Source of the DNA: Alphaproteobacteria bacterium
GTDB taxonomy: Bacteria; Pseudomonadota; Alphaproteobacteria; UBA3830
Assembly (NCBI GenBank): GCA_025998595.1
Contig: BNWE01000005.1
Coordinates: 1 to 35,205 of the forward strand
Direction: 5' to 3'
Length of the DNA stretch: 35,205 nt
Shown here: positions 19,178 to 26,879 of the stretch, piece after piece
How the letters are laid out: every line of letters begins with the position of its first letter
Position numbering within the stretch: position 1 is the stretch's first letter
Position numbers and translations under genes: made by a program
The notes under the pieces: model-generated
Database searches by the model: none
The model's input: the letters and a program-made list of their open reading frames with translations, nothing else
Told to the model about the DNA's origin: nothing

Positions 19178-19918
19178 ATGAAAAGCATAGTATGTAGCGC
19201 ATGGATGATAATGATATCGCTTACACTGATCGAGGTTCATGGTTCTATGATCACTACTACGCCAGAAATGACGAAAAGGCCATTAGATTTACGTCAAAAC
19301 GAAGAGGAGTATGATTCATATCGCTCATCTGCTCTTTTCCGAGATTTCGAAACTTTTTCTGATCATTCTAGTGAAAACTTGAGGTCTATTCGTGACGACT
19401 GGGCATCTAGAAGAGATATTGACACTAGATTTGATCCTAAAGATCTGATTAAAATTGAGCCTCCAGCTTTTCGTCCATTAGAAATTGAGCCTATTTCATT
19501 GTCGGATGATTTTCACTTGAATACAGATATAGGAGCTTTAGTGGTAATGAAAGCGCCAGCGGTACCAGCATCAGATGAGGTACTTTCGTATATAGTCGGG
19601 AGCCTACCTGATGACGTAGAGATTCTTGGAAAAGTATTTCAATATGCCAAGGATATCTATCATCATTATGCCAAAACTGAATTTACAGTAAGGTGTGATG
19701 ATGTAGATTTCGAAAGATTAAAAGCCCTGATCAATACCACTAACACTACAGCAAAGTGGAGTAACTCATCAAAAGGCATACAAAAAATGCTTGAAATGCT
19801 TCAGGGGCTGCAGCCTTTGTTGCTATCGTCAGCAAATGCAGCGATAGAAGCAAAGAAAGCCACAGAAAGAGAAGCAGATCCTAATGTATGGCATGGAGAA
19901 GATGACGCCCAGGTGTAA
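19178..19918 (+). CDS. Predicted secreted protein of unknown function
   Basis: 246 residues from the ATG at 19178, chosen because AAGGAG lies eight bases ahead. The N-terminus is a Sec signal (MKSIVCSAWMIMISLTLIEV, then HGS with likely cleavage after Gly). The mature part begins with a polar, charge-rich region full of Asp, Arg and Ser (residues about 30-115, probably disordered). A helical second half follows with DEVLSYIVGSLPDDVEILGK, VFQYAKDIYHHYAK and FERLKALINTTNTTAKWSNS. The end is acidic. No family recognised. It is a single-gene unit with a near-consensus promoter and no neighbours on its strand, so it is likely highly expressed. Composition is AT-rich like the other secreted orphans here. 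An exported effector is one possibility, not shown. Confidence 0.75.
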   Translation: MKSIVCSAWMIMISLTLIEVHGSMITTTPEMTKRPLDLRQNEEEYDSYRSSALFRDFETFSDHSSENLRSIRDDWASRRDIDTRFDPKDLIKIEPPAFRPLEIEPISLSDDFHLNTDIGALVVMKAPAVPASDEVLSYIVGSLPDDVEILGKVFQYAKDIYHHYAKTEFTVRCDDVDFERLKALINTTNTTAKWSNSSKGIQKMLEMLQGLQPLLLSSANAAIEAKKATEREADPNVWHGEDDAQV

Positions 19919-20027
19919 ACCACTTAATTATCTAATCTCTTATATTTATATTTCATGTTTTGCTGCTGCTAGATGGATTGTCCAATGCAATCATGAAGGC
20001 AGCTGCTGGGCAATCGGTTTTTAAATT

Positions 20028-20963
20028 TTACTCCTTTGTCAGAAGGCTTATTTCTTTTCGCTTCTGGGTAAATACGGTTGGAAGAACTACGAAAATCAGC
20101 AGAATGATGGATAACGCCGCTGCCGTTGGCCAGGACATATTTCCAAAGAATTCGTTCCACACCAAACGTCCAATGGTTAGGGTTTGAGCTCCTCCGAGTA
20201 ATTCCGGTATGACGAATTCCCCAATAGCTGGAACAAACACCAGCGCTGATCCAGCGTACACTCCGGGAGCAGCTAACGGCACAACTATGGAGAAAAATGC
20301 CCTTATGGGTGAGCTTCCCAAGTCGTAGGCGGCTTCAATCAGTGAATAATCCATTTTTTCAATGGCACTGTAGAGGGGAAAAATCATAAATGGCAGATAT
20401 GCGTATATAATCCCGATGCAGGCGGCGTATGAATTGTTCATCAATTGCAGCGGAGAATCTATCAGATGAAATTTCATCAGCAGAGTATTTATGAATCCAC
20501 ACGGACTCAGAAGCATTATCCAAGCGTACACCCTTATGAGAAACGAGGTCCAAAAGGGCAGCAGCACCAGCATCAGCAATATACTTCTGTATTTTTCCGA
20601 GGATCTGGCGATGGCATAGGCCATGGGGAATCCGATTATCAGGCAGCATACGGTGGATGCTCCGGCGATGAGAATGGACGTTGTGAATCCACGCAAATAC
20701 ATCTCGTCCGTAAACAACACCAGATAATTCCCGAGATTCAATCGAATTTGCAGTGTGTATTCGGAAATCATGTCGATAATCGACGTATACGGTGGTGACG
20801 CAATCAAACTATCAGAAAAACTGATTTTTAGAAGTATTAAACACGGGCATATGAAGAAAATGGCAGTCCAAATGGATGGTATAGATATCAAAAGATGCTT
20901 TCCAGTGATTTTCTTCACTAGATCCCGGAACCATGATATTATCAACTCTTCCATTCTGTACAT
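20028..20963 (-). CDS. potB: ABC transporter permease, PotB/PotH-like (polyamine uptake)
   Basis: An inner-membrane permease of the spermidine/putrescine ABC importer family, 311 residues with six main hydrophobic segments. The cytoplasmic EAA loop that contacts the ATPase reads EAAYDLGSSPIRAFFSIVVP then LAAPG (about residues 215-240). PFWTSFLIRVYAWIMLL and GEFVIPELLGGAQTLTIGRL are typical PotB/PotH blocks. The start is the ATG at 20963 or a second at 20954 (MEELII); neither has a strong ribosome site, so the exact start is uncertain. It stands alone between a secreted orphan and tRNA-Val. The likely binding protein partner is at 10405-11553; the ATPase (potA) and potC are not in the window, so the transporter genes are scattered. 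Confidence 0.9.
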   Translation of the reverse strand: MYRMEELIISWFRDLVKKITGKHLLISIPSIWTAIFFICPCLILLKISFSDSLIASPPYTSIIDMISEYTLQIRLNLGNYLVLFTDEMYLRGFTTSILIAGASTVCCLIIGFPMAYAIARSSEKYRSILLMLVLLPFWTSFLIRVYAWIMLLSPCGFINTLLMKFHLIDSPLQLMNNSYAACIGIIYAYLPFMIFPLYSAIEKMDYSLIEAAYDLGSSPIRAFFSIVVPLAAPGVYAGSALVFVPAIGEFVIPELLGGAQTLTIGRLVWNEFFGNMSWPTAAALSIILLIFVVLPTVFTQKRKEISLLTKE

Positions 20964-20982
20964 TAATAATACGCCACATAAA

Positions 20983-21057
20983 TGGTGGACGCTGCAGGGA
21001 TCGAACCTGCGGCCCCTACCGTGTGAAGGTAATGCTCTACCGCTGAGCTAAGCGTCC
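20983..21057 (-). tRNA. tRNA-Val (anticodon CAC)
   Basis: On the minus strand the acceptor arm GGACGCT pairs with AGCGTCC, followed by A and an encoded CCA. The D arm is GCTCAGCGGTAGAGC. The anticodon stem TTACC/GGTAG closes the seven-base loop TTCACAC with anticodon CAC, reading GUG (Val). The T arm is GCAGG-TTCGATC-CCTGC. All four arms are intact and the length with CCA is 75 bases. It lies 19 bases upstream of the PotB-like gene on the same strand. Confidence 0.96.
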
Positions 21058-21104
21058 AATAGAAAATAAACGTTTGTAACATATAAAATAGGATAATACA
21101 ACAG

Positions 21105-21180
21105 CCAACGTGACATTGGATCCATTTTCTGCTAGCGTGACGGCGCTTGCAGCACGGGCGCTTAGGCCTCGTGCAAAATT
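21105..21180 (-). repeat. Family A element, copy with internal deletion
   Basis: Reading the minus strand: GTGCACGAG-like middle (AATTTTGCACGAGGCC), then the hairpin end GCGCCCGTGCTGCAAGCGCC, GTCACGCTAGCAGAAAATGG and the palindrome CCAATGTCACGTTGG (21105-21119). AAAATGGATCC before this palindrome matches AAAACGGATCC in the last mutL tandem unit. Compared with the copy at 31319-31413 the middle is shortened. The rest of the gap to 21289 holds CTCGCGCAAGAATAA (minus strand, about 21262-21245), a stretch also found at 25728-25745. Confidence 0.65.
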
Positions 21181-21289
21181 AACTTGTACAATCTATTGTC
21201 AAAGCGTTCTGTAATTTCATGTTTCAAAACAAAAAATAGTTCAAGTTATTCTTGCGCGAGGGCTTACGACATATCTATGATCAACTAAA

Positions 21290-21973
21290 TTATTTTAGTC
21301 CACACATGCCTGCCAGTTTTTCACAAGTTATTTCTCCCTGATGTATATTTCCATTTACGATAAACGCCGGCATTGAGATTACGTTAAACTCGTGCATGGC
21401 ACGCTGCTGTTCCTTCATCAGCCCTGCCTTGATTTTTAGATTTTCCAGACAGGCATCAATGTCTTTTCTGCTGTATCCCTTGGCCTCAAATATCTTCTTT
21501 AGGAATTCCGGCTGATCTTCTGATTCCGACCATTCCTGTTGTTTTAAAAAAATCGCATCGTATGCCGCTGTAATCTTGGACAGCGAGTCTTTGCCCAGAC
21601 CTCTGGTCAGAGTGGCAGCCTCAAAAGCGGCCATATCGTCCAGATAGCATCTCAGATATATCTTAACTTTTCCCGTATCAACGTAACGCTTTTTGAATTT
21701 AGGAAGCTCCACCTGGTGAAATACTCGGCAATGATTACAGGTAAAAGAGGAATATATGATAACGGTTATCGGAGCGCTTTCTCGTCCTATGACTACTTCC
21801 GGCAATTGAAATTCTTCTGGAAACTTGAGTTTCTCTAGCTTTTCGGAAAGAGAATCATCGACATCGATAGTGATATCGTCGTCGGATGATTCTTCCGCTG
21901 TTTCGCTACTGCAGGATGCCAACGACAACGCAAACACCAATAATAAAGATAATTTCTTCCAAAAAAACGACAT
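21290..21973 (-). CDS. DsbA-family thiol:disulfide oxidoreductase, lipoprotein type
   Basis: A periplasmic thioredoxin-fold protein of the DsbA/Com1-like family, 227 residues. The N-terminus is a lipoprotein signal: MSFFWKKLSLLLVFALSLAS followed by Cys (lipobox LASC), so it is probably membrane-anchored. A negatively charged spacer (ETAEESSDDD) leads to the fold: GRESAPITVIIYSSFTCNHC carries the CxxC active site (CNHC), followed by RVFHQVELPKF. The cis-Pro loop is FNVISMPAFIVNG and the last block is GEITCEKLAGMCG. This matches the alphaproteobacterial 'DsbA family protein' with an inserted helical domain between. It probably catalyses disulfide formation or isomerisation in exported proteins, several of which here contain paired cysteines. 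No adjacent dsbB is seen. Confidence 0.9.
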   Translation of the reverse strand: MSFFWKKLSLLLVFALSLASCSSETAEESSDDDITIDVDDSLSEKLEKLKFPEEFQLPEVVIGRESAPITVIIYSSFTCNHCRVFHQVELPKFKKRYVDTGKVKIYLRCYLDDMAAFEAATLTRGLGKDSLSKITAAYDAIFLKQQEWSESEDQPEFLKKIFEAKGYSRKDIDACLENLKIKAGLMKEQQRAMHEFNVISMPAFIVNGNIHQGEITCEKLAGMCGLK

Positions 21974-22056
21974 ATTACAAAACCATACAAATCCATCTAT
22001 CTATGTAGTAGCAGAGAATTGTTAATTCTTTGTTACCATCGCGATGAAAACAAGAG

Positions 22057-22614
22057 CTAGGCATCCATTTGAGTAACTTTTATCCCGGAGAAATATGTGC
22101 CTCTCAAAAAAATATGCACCATGCGCAATATGGCGTCGGATTCATGCTGAACTTCCAGAGTACGTCCTTTCTTGACTTTTAAAACGAGAATCTTCCTCTT
22201 GCCGGAAGCTATAACATTATGGGGAGTTGATATGGAACTGAAATAGTCGCCCACAACGCTGTGCCAATCGCAAAAAATACAGAGATATGGCCTGTTAGGA
22301 ACATTCCGCAATACGGAGTCCATAATTGTTTTTACGTGTATCGATGTGTTATATTCTCTGGCATTCATCGCTGACCTTCTTAAGATACAAAACAAGTATA
22401 CACATAAAACTGAAGATATAAAACAAATGGCTGATATGATTTCAATGGCGGAGTTGACGTACCAATTTACGAACTCATTCACCAGTTCCGCTCGCTGGCT
22501 TTCACTTAATATACAACGACTTATGAAAAACTCAAAAATGGGGTGACGTGCACTATCTTGACGTACCTTTCTCACGAACTCCTGGAATCTCTTGTTCCGC
22601 TTCGCGAATTTCAA
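22057..22614 (-). CDS. Hypothetical membrane protein, start uncertain
   Basis: A frame of 185 codons. A charged N-terminal stretch (RNKRFQEFVRKVRQDSARHP) is followed by one strong membrane segment (about residues 56-78, SAIEIISAICFISSVLCVYL) and then a soluble domain containing RPYLCIFCDWHSVVGDYFSS and RKILVLKVKKGRTLEVQ. No family recognised. The only upstream initiator before a stop is a TTG at 22614 with no ribosome site; the next ATG falls after the membrane segment (about 22368). It may therefore be a truncated gene. It is divergent from the Rpn nuclease gene. Confidence 0.5.
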   Translation of the reverse strand: MKFAKRNKRFQEFVRKVRQDSARHPIFEFFISRCILSESQRAELVNEFVNWYVNSAIEIISAICFISSVLCVYLFCILRRSAMNAREYNTSIHVKTIMDSVLRNVPNRPYLCIFCDWHSVVGDYFSSISTPHNVIASGKRKILVLKVKKGRTLEVQHESDAILRMVHIFLRGTYFSGIKVTQMDA

Positions 22615-22696
22615 TGTATTTTCAATGGATTACCAAATGTTTGCTTTAAAAATGACTACCACTAAGCGAGCGTCCAGCAGAAACGAATTGATTTTA

Positions 22697-22726
22697 TTGA
22701 CAAATTGGAGGTGGCTATGTTACAAT
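22697..22726 (+). promoter_or_regulatory. Sigma-70-type promoter for the Rpn nuclease gene
   Basis: TTGACA at 22697-22702 and TACAAT at 22721-22726 with an 18-base spacer. The next start codon on the strand is at 22767, with GGAG six bases ahead of it. Confidence 0.7.
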
Positions 22727-22766
22727 ATATGAGTTATAATATTTAGTGTGTTTTTTGGAGACATGA

Positions 22767-23585
22767 ATGAGTTCAGCAAGCGGAGATTTGGTATTTAAGT
22801 TGATTTTTAGTGACTCCCGCAGCAAAAAAATGCTTATTCATCTGTTGAATAGCATCATTGTTGGAGCAAAAGATAATCCAGTAGTTGATTTGCAAATACG
22901 AAAAACAGAGATGACGCCAGAATATCTTGGTGGAAAAGAAGTACGCCTGGACATTCTGGCAGAGGCATCTGACAAACGGCTCGTAAATGTGGAGTTGCAG
23001 CGGAAAAGTAGAAAATATTTCATTAAGCGCTCTCTGTTTCACTGGGCTGAGGTATATTTTCAACAGCTGCCAAAAGGTGGGAAGTTTTCAGATCTTCGCC
23101 AAACTGTATGCATTAACATATTGGAGGAAAAATTATTCAAAGATAACCGCTTTTGGCATACATATCACCTGAGAGAAGATGAAACTCATGAGCTTTTGAC
23201 TGATGTGGAGGAATTTCATTTTCTGGAGTTGACTAAAATGAAGGAGTATCAAAAAGATAATCCTGTTACATGGTGGATAGAATTCCTCAAGGATCCCCAC
23301 TCAGAAATTGTGAAAAAAATCGGAGAATTTGAACCAATTATTAAGGAGGCAGTAAAAATGTTTGATATTGTATCGTCAGATCCAGCTACCAAAGAGCTTC
23401 TCAGAATCAGAAATGATGGAGAGTTTGACTATAACTCTGATATGTGGGAAGCAAAAATGGAAGGGAAAATGGAAGGAAAAAGAGAAGCAGCTAAAAATTT
23501 TCTCTCCGCAGGAGTTGATGAAAGTATTATAGCAAGTTCTCTTGGGCTTTCACCTTCAGAAATCCAATCACTGAGACCGCATTAA
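22767..23585 (+). CDS. Rpn-family PD-(D/E)XK nuclease / putative transposase
   Basis: A recombination-promoting nuclease-like protein (PDDEXK_2 type), 272 residues. The N-terminal part GDLVFKLIFSDSRSKKMLIH then LLNSIIV is the family opening. The nuclease core shows VRLDILAEASDKRLVNVELQ, holding the Asp and the Glu-x-Gln catalytic residues. After it come KRSLFHWAEVYFQQLPKGGKF and the later HTYHLREDETHELLTDVEEF then HFLEL, all usual for this family. The C-terminus has a short repeat (MEGKMEGKREAAK) and a small helical DNA-binding-like tail (ASSLGLSPSEIQSL). Such genes are abundant in Rickettsia-like and Orientia-like genomes; E. coli members raise RecA-independent recombination. Complete frame, own promoter, good ribosome site: probably intact. 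It may act on the mobile DNA in this region. Confidence 0.92.
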   Translation: MSSASGDLVFKLIFSDSRSKKMLIHLLNSIIVGAKDNPVVDLQIRKTEMTPEYLGGKEVRLDILAEASDKRLVNVELQRKSRKYFIKRSLFHWAEVYFQQLPKGGKFSDLRQTVCINILEEKLFKDNRFWHTYHLREDETHELLTDVEEFHFLELTKMKEYQKDNPVTWWIEFLKDPHSEIVKKIGEFEPIIKEAVKMFDIVSSDPATKELLRIRNDGEFDYNSDMWEAKMEGKMEGKREAAKNFLSAGVDESIIASSLGLSPSEIQSLRPH

Positions 23586-23589
23586 TCAG

Positions 23590-23946
23590 CTACCTCACAA
23601 ACATTGCCTCCTGATCTTTCCATAGCATCGGTAATTTTTTGTTCGTGATATCTTGAACTGACAGATGATTTGGAGCGTAGCCGTCCATAATGAGCCTTTT
23701 GATTTTGGGGCTGAGTCTATTCATGGACATTATTGAGCGCACATATCTCGGAGAAATTTTATTCGCTTCGCAGAATTCCTTGAGCGTTGCTTCAGGACAT
23801 TTTTCCAGCTGGCTTTCGAGCCATTGAGCTTTTGCCAGCAATCTTGAAAATTGCGTGTTGACGTGTTGATCGCCAGGCTTTCTGACGATGGCTCGACGAC
23901 CTTTACGAATGCTTACTTTTATCGGGATAAAAACTTCTTGGTTCAT
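23590..23946 (-). CDS. Recombinase-tail-like DNA-binding protein
   Basis: 118 residues resembling the C-terminal part found after the catalytic and zinc domains of some large serine recombinases of alphaproteobacteria. The opening VSIRKGRRAIVRKPG fits their 'RRGGRK-IV' segment. Then come AKAQWLESQLEKCPEATLKE, FCEANKISPRYVRSIMSMNR and LSPKIKRLIMDGYAPNHLSV, which includes a helix-turn-helix (residues about 62-80) and the LAP-I-x-x-IL-x-G-x-P motif. No resolvase domain is encoded nearby, so it is either a free-standing relative or the leftover tail of a lost recombinase. The ATG lies at 23946. It converges on the Rpn nuclease gene, with stops only four bases apart. Confidence 0.65.
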   Translation of the reverse strand: MNQEVFIPIKVSIRKGRRAIVRKPGDQHVNTQFSRLLAKAQWLESQLEKCPEATLKEFCEANKISPRYVRSIMSMNRLSPKIKRLIMDGYAPNHLSVQDITNKKLPMLWKDQEAMFVR

Positions 23947-24077
23947 TTCAAGCCATCATCACTTTAATCTACGCCGCCAGCTCTATTAGAAAGCCATCAA
24001 AGGAGACTTCTAATTAATTAGTTGGTGAAGCTTCCCCGATGTAGTATCATGTTTCATATTTTGTTGTGGAGGTAGAA

Positions 24078-24230
24078 ATGGAATGTTGCAAACACTGCTG
24101 TTCGAAGAATCTGATAAAGTACGGAAAGACATCAGGCGGCAATCAAAGGTATCAATGCAAAGATTGTAAGAAAGTATCCAATAATCCAGGAGAAAAAGTC
24201 CTTATTCATACAGTGAATTGGTATAGATGA
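24078..24230 (+). pseudogene. IS1-like InsA N-terminal remnant fused to repeat B
   Basis: A 50-codon frame with a good ribosome site (GGAGG, seven bases ahead of the ATG). It begins MECCKHCCSKNLIKYGKTSG, continues GNQRYQCKDCKK, a two-CxxC zinc ribbon as in InsA of IS1-family elements (C.YC....V.KNG......RY.CKDC.K.F). From about codon 37 the frame runs into repeat family B (PGEKVLIHTVNWYR), which supplies the stop codon. The rest of the transposase is missing. Small expressed peptide possible, transposition not. Confidence 0.6.
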
Positions 24231-24285
24231 TGGAAAATATGCTCTAGGAAAGTCCTGGCAGAAAAGGTATCCAGCTTCAAGCTGG
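24187..24285 (+). repeat. Dispersed repeat family B, copy 2
   Basis: AAAGTCCTTATTCATACAGT, then GAATTGGTATAGATGATGGA, AAATATGCTCTAGGAAAG, ending in CCAGCTTCAAGCTGG at 24271-24285. It matches copy 1 at 17964-18061 (minus) over nearly its whole length. The palindrome differs from copy 1 at paired positions (GTCAC becomes TTCAA in the centre). Confidence 0.8.
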
Positions 24286-24343
24286 CATTGCATAGGGCAA
24301 TTGTCTGTTATATCCTTGGTATAGGTTGTTGTGGTGTGATGTG

Positions 24344-24778
24344 ATGATTGGCGATAGATTGTGTATAAAAGCAAATGATAATGAAGGCTGTGATGTGATT
24401 TCCTCTCTCCTACAGGATTCTATATTTCATATTTCAGCTCCGTCGCTTCACGAAGACAATGAATGTTTTCGCATACTTCTAAATAGATTCTGTTGGGAGC
24501 AAGAAATGGACGAGGATAGCGGGAGTTTCTTTCGCGTGCATTCTGGGCTTTATATATACAATGTAAAGTCTGTTGTAATCAACGATAATTTTAAAAAAAT
24601 CAGAGAAGAGAGACATCTAAACTTATTAGCCATGCATGTGTCATCGGATGAAGTAAACATATTATTTTCTGGACATAAACATATATGCATAAAAATAGAC
24701 GGAATATGTATTTATCTTAAAGATCTACACGATATGCATCCGACATTGGTTTTATCCGATCATTCAGAATCGTTTTGA
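24344..24778 (+). CDS. DUF2948 family protein
   Basis: 144 residues from the ATG at 24344; earlier TTG codons at 24326 lie in low-complexity GT-rich DNA. The family pattern is clear: DRLCIKANDNEGCDVISSLL, QDSIFHISAP, then ECFRILLNRFCWEQE, SFFRVHSGLYIYNVKSVV and HLNLLAMHVSSDEVNILFSG, with the closing KHICIKIDGICIYLKDL. DUF2948 is a conserved alphaproteobacterial family of unknown function, usually near hisD-type or murA-type core genes; no such neighbour is here. Its 3' end overlaps the convergent gene at 24760-25350 by 19 bases. No good ribosome site is visible, so expression level may be low. Confidence 0.85.
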   Translation: MIGDRLCIKANDNEGCDVISSLLQDSIFHISAPSLHEDNECFRILLNRFCWEQEMDEDSGSFFRVHSGLYIYNVKSVVINDNFKKIREERHLNLLAMHVSSDEVNILFSGHKHICIKIDGICIYLKDLHDMHPTLVLSDHSESF

Positions 24779-25350
24779 TCTTCTTTTTTCGTGTCATTAT
24801 CGTCTTGATTTTCTTTTTGGATGTCTTTTATGTACGCCTCTACTTCCTCACGATAATTGGCAACGATTTCCTTTACGCTCGCAAGTTGAGATTTCGTGAC
24901 ATATCCGTCAGAAATGAACGCAAAAATCAATGTGTAATTGCTAATGACTTCCTCGAATAGAATCATGGTACGGCCGCAGCGTCCTCGAAAATACTTTTCA
25001 TTTAGGGATTTTGTGGTTGCGTCTTTCTTTTTTTTATCATAAAAGTTGAATTCTGCCTTCGTACATTTTTCCGTAAATAAATTTATGTGGCATGGAACTT
25101 TTGGACGTGGTTTCTTGGAATCCTGCAGAAATACGAAAACTGCCGTTCCTGTTGCATTGAAAGTTGATTCAGCTGGCCATACCAAACCTATCAGCCCATT
25201 ATCTCCATTGAGGCTCCTGTAGGCCCATCCAACGGGACATTTTATGACGAATTTATTCTCTTCTGGGCGGTCTGGAGTATCTATTGGAACAGCCAGCACA
25301 TCCAAAACCAAAAACAGCAAAAATACTGATATATGCAAAAATCTAAACAT
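24760..25350 (-). CDS. Predicted secreted protein of unknown function
   Basis: 196 residues with a Sec signal (MFRFLHISVFLLFLVLDVLA, cleavage likely after Ala). The mature domain contains FVIKCPVGWAYRSLNGDNGL, IGLVWPAESTFNATGTAVFV and FLQDSKKPRP, followed by a pair of cysteines (PCHINLFTEKC) and later RGRCGRTMILFEEVISNYTL. The last 30 residues are very acidic and hydrophilic (ENQDDNDTKKEDQNDSE). A single compact beta-rich domain with a disordered tail is likely. No named family recognised. GAGAGGG precedes the ATG at good distance. It overlaps DUF2948 tail to tail by 19 bases. Confidence 0.78.
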   Translation of the reverse strand: MFRFLHISVFLLFLVLDVLAVPIDTPDRPEENKFVIKCPVGWAYRSLNGDNGLIGLVWPAESTFNATGTAVFVFLQDSKKPRPKVPCHINLFTEKCTKAEFNFYDKKKKDATTKSLNEKYFRGRCGRTMILFEEVISNYTLIFAFISDGYVTKSQLASVKEIVANYREEVEAYIKDIQKENQDDNDTKKEDQNDSE

Positions 25351-25822
25351 ACTATCCCTCTCTATTCTATTGAAAATTTTATCGCAAAAAAGTAAGAAAA
25401 ACGTTACTATATTTGATGTAAAATAAAAATAGTGATTGTATCACTAGTGTGCAGTCAAGTTTATAATCGTTGGTTGAGTGGTTTTACTGTTGGCACTGGA
25501 TTATTGGATATGATGGTGTTAAGCCGTGTAGTGATACCGTCCCGTACTTAAGCCGGGACCATGGTCGTTTCATAAAATTTTAGAGAAATATTTAGCTGGT
25601 ATTTCAGGCAACTCACTTGATATATTATAAGACTCAAAGCTCGTTGCGATGTAGAAAACACCACAATTGATCGTTTTTTATGCAGTGCATTCTTATGTGC
25701 TATAAACCAACAGTGTGAGGCAGTTGGGACTCGCGCAAGAATAAATTAAACTTTTAGTATCGGTGCAATGATGTAATTCAAAATCTATAATGGAATAAGA
25801 TTAAGTAGTTAATCATCGCAAT
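25351..25822. other. Gene-free stretch with small repeat traces
   Basis: No reading frame is supported. Seen in it: GTCCCG and CGGGAC at 25536-25556, a six-base inverted repeat; CGTTTCATAAAATTTT at 25564-25579, also at 35085-35100; and CTCGCGCAAGAATAA around 25728-25745, also on the minus strand at 21262-21245. These short matches suggest decayed copies of further dispersed repeats. Confidence 0.45.
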
Positions 25823-26552
25823 GAGATAAGGATTACGTAGTTTTTTCTCAGATTCTGAGGCTTAGCCATTCGCTTGAATTAGATATTCATTGGTTAAGCG
25901 GACTTCATCTGGAACAAACGGTAGAACCACCTATGGTCGTATCTATTGTTTATATGTTCGAAGAAGGAAAGGCTATGCGTATCCCTACTGATGAGGAGTT
26001 CTAGACTATAATAGAGCATCGCTGAATGCCTTAGCGGCTGATTCGGCCGAATTATGCGCTATGCAAAAAGGCAATTTCGGTTCGACAAAATTCGATGCTG
26101 TTCCGAGACAGGATTTCTCTCATTCTAGCATCGAGGAGCTTGATGCTGAACAAAAGAGGATTATATCAGAAACTCTGTATCCACCGTATGCGCCAATCAT
26201 CCTCAGATGCCGACCTTTGCTCAGATTGAAGATGAGGCTCCTGATGCATTACTAGCTGAGTTGATGGCAGAAGATGCAGCATCCGAATCTGGAACAAGCA
26301 ATTCATTGCCGAGTACCAAACAAACCATTGGCGCACTCGTCACTCGTTCAAGCTGCGACAATTTTTCAAGCCGAAATGCATAAAGCTCTTGCTCAAGCTG
26401 CAGCAGGTGAAGCCATAGTAGCAAATAACAATGCCAGACCGGCATTGCATCCGCGTGGAGCAGTTCAGAATGAGAATTGTATCAAAAATTTTTTTAAGAA
26501 ACTGTTGGGCTGTTGTATCGGTAGAAATCAAATGCATAGATTATACGGCTAG
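25823..26552 (+). pseudogene. Frameshifted remnant of an unknown protein gene
   Basis: Three frames together read like one protein. The first (from about 25823) gives VVFSQILRLSHSLELDIHWL and VEPPMVVSIVYMFEEGKAMR IPTDEEF, stopping at 26002. The second, from 26001, gives LDYNRASLNALAADSAELCA, FDAVPRQDFSHSSIEELDAE and QKRIISETLYPPYAPI. A third continues as MPTFAQIEDEAPDALLAELM. The second frame then resumes with FQAEMHKALAQAAAGEAIVA, NNNARPALHPRGAVQNENCI and a Cys-containing end, FFKKLLGCCIGRNQMHRLYG. Codon use in each part is protein-like. A strong terminator follows the last stop directly, supporting this as a former gene end. No family recognised and no start codon or signal peptide identified. 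Confidence 0.6.
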
Positions 26553-26559
26553 AATTATA

Positions 26560-26607
26560 GACAAAACAGAAACGGTTTTTCTTCGGGAAAGCCGTTTTTT
26601 GTTTGTC
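26560..26607 (+). terminator. Rho-independent terminator with TTCG loop
   Basis: AACGGTTTTTC-TTCG-GGAAAGCCGTT followed by TTTTT forms a stable hairpin plus U-run. Flanking GACAAAACAG and TTGTTTGTC extend the pairing, so it could act in both directions. It ends the pseudogene and isolates the following oxidoreductase operon. Confidence 0.9.
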
Positions 26608-26879
26608 TCGAAATCCGGGAATGAGCTACTTTTATTCAAGCGCAGCAAATACTGGACAACAATGCGCCTTTATCGACAATAATTTTTCAAAAAGTTCCCT
26701 AAAATATATTCTGGAGACCATTGCAAACATACTTTATTTATGATGCTGTCTTGTGTATTGTTAACATAAGTTAACGAATGCTGTGAATTGGGAATCAACT
26801 CCTACTTCTTATTTTGTGCAAATTTTCTAGTTTGCAGTTGTTCGTTAACGTCTTGATTTATATCGTTTATGGAGGATTA

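Noticed and set aside
26608..26879. A defined promoter or riboswitch ahead of the por operon
   Set aside because: The region contains GTTAAC repeats (GTTAACATAAGTTAAC around 26759) but no convincing -35/-10 pair or aptamer fold could be identified by eye.
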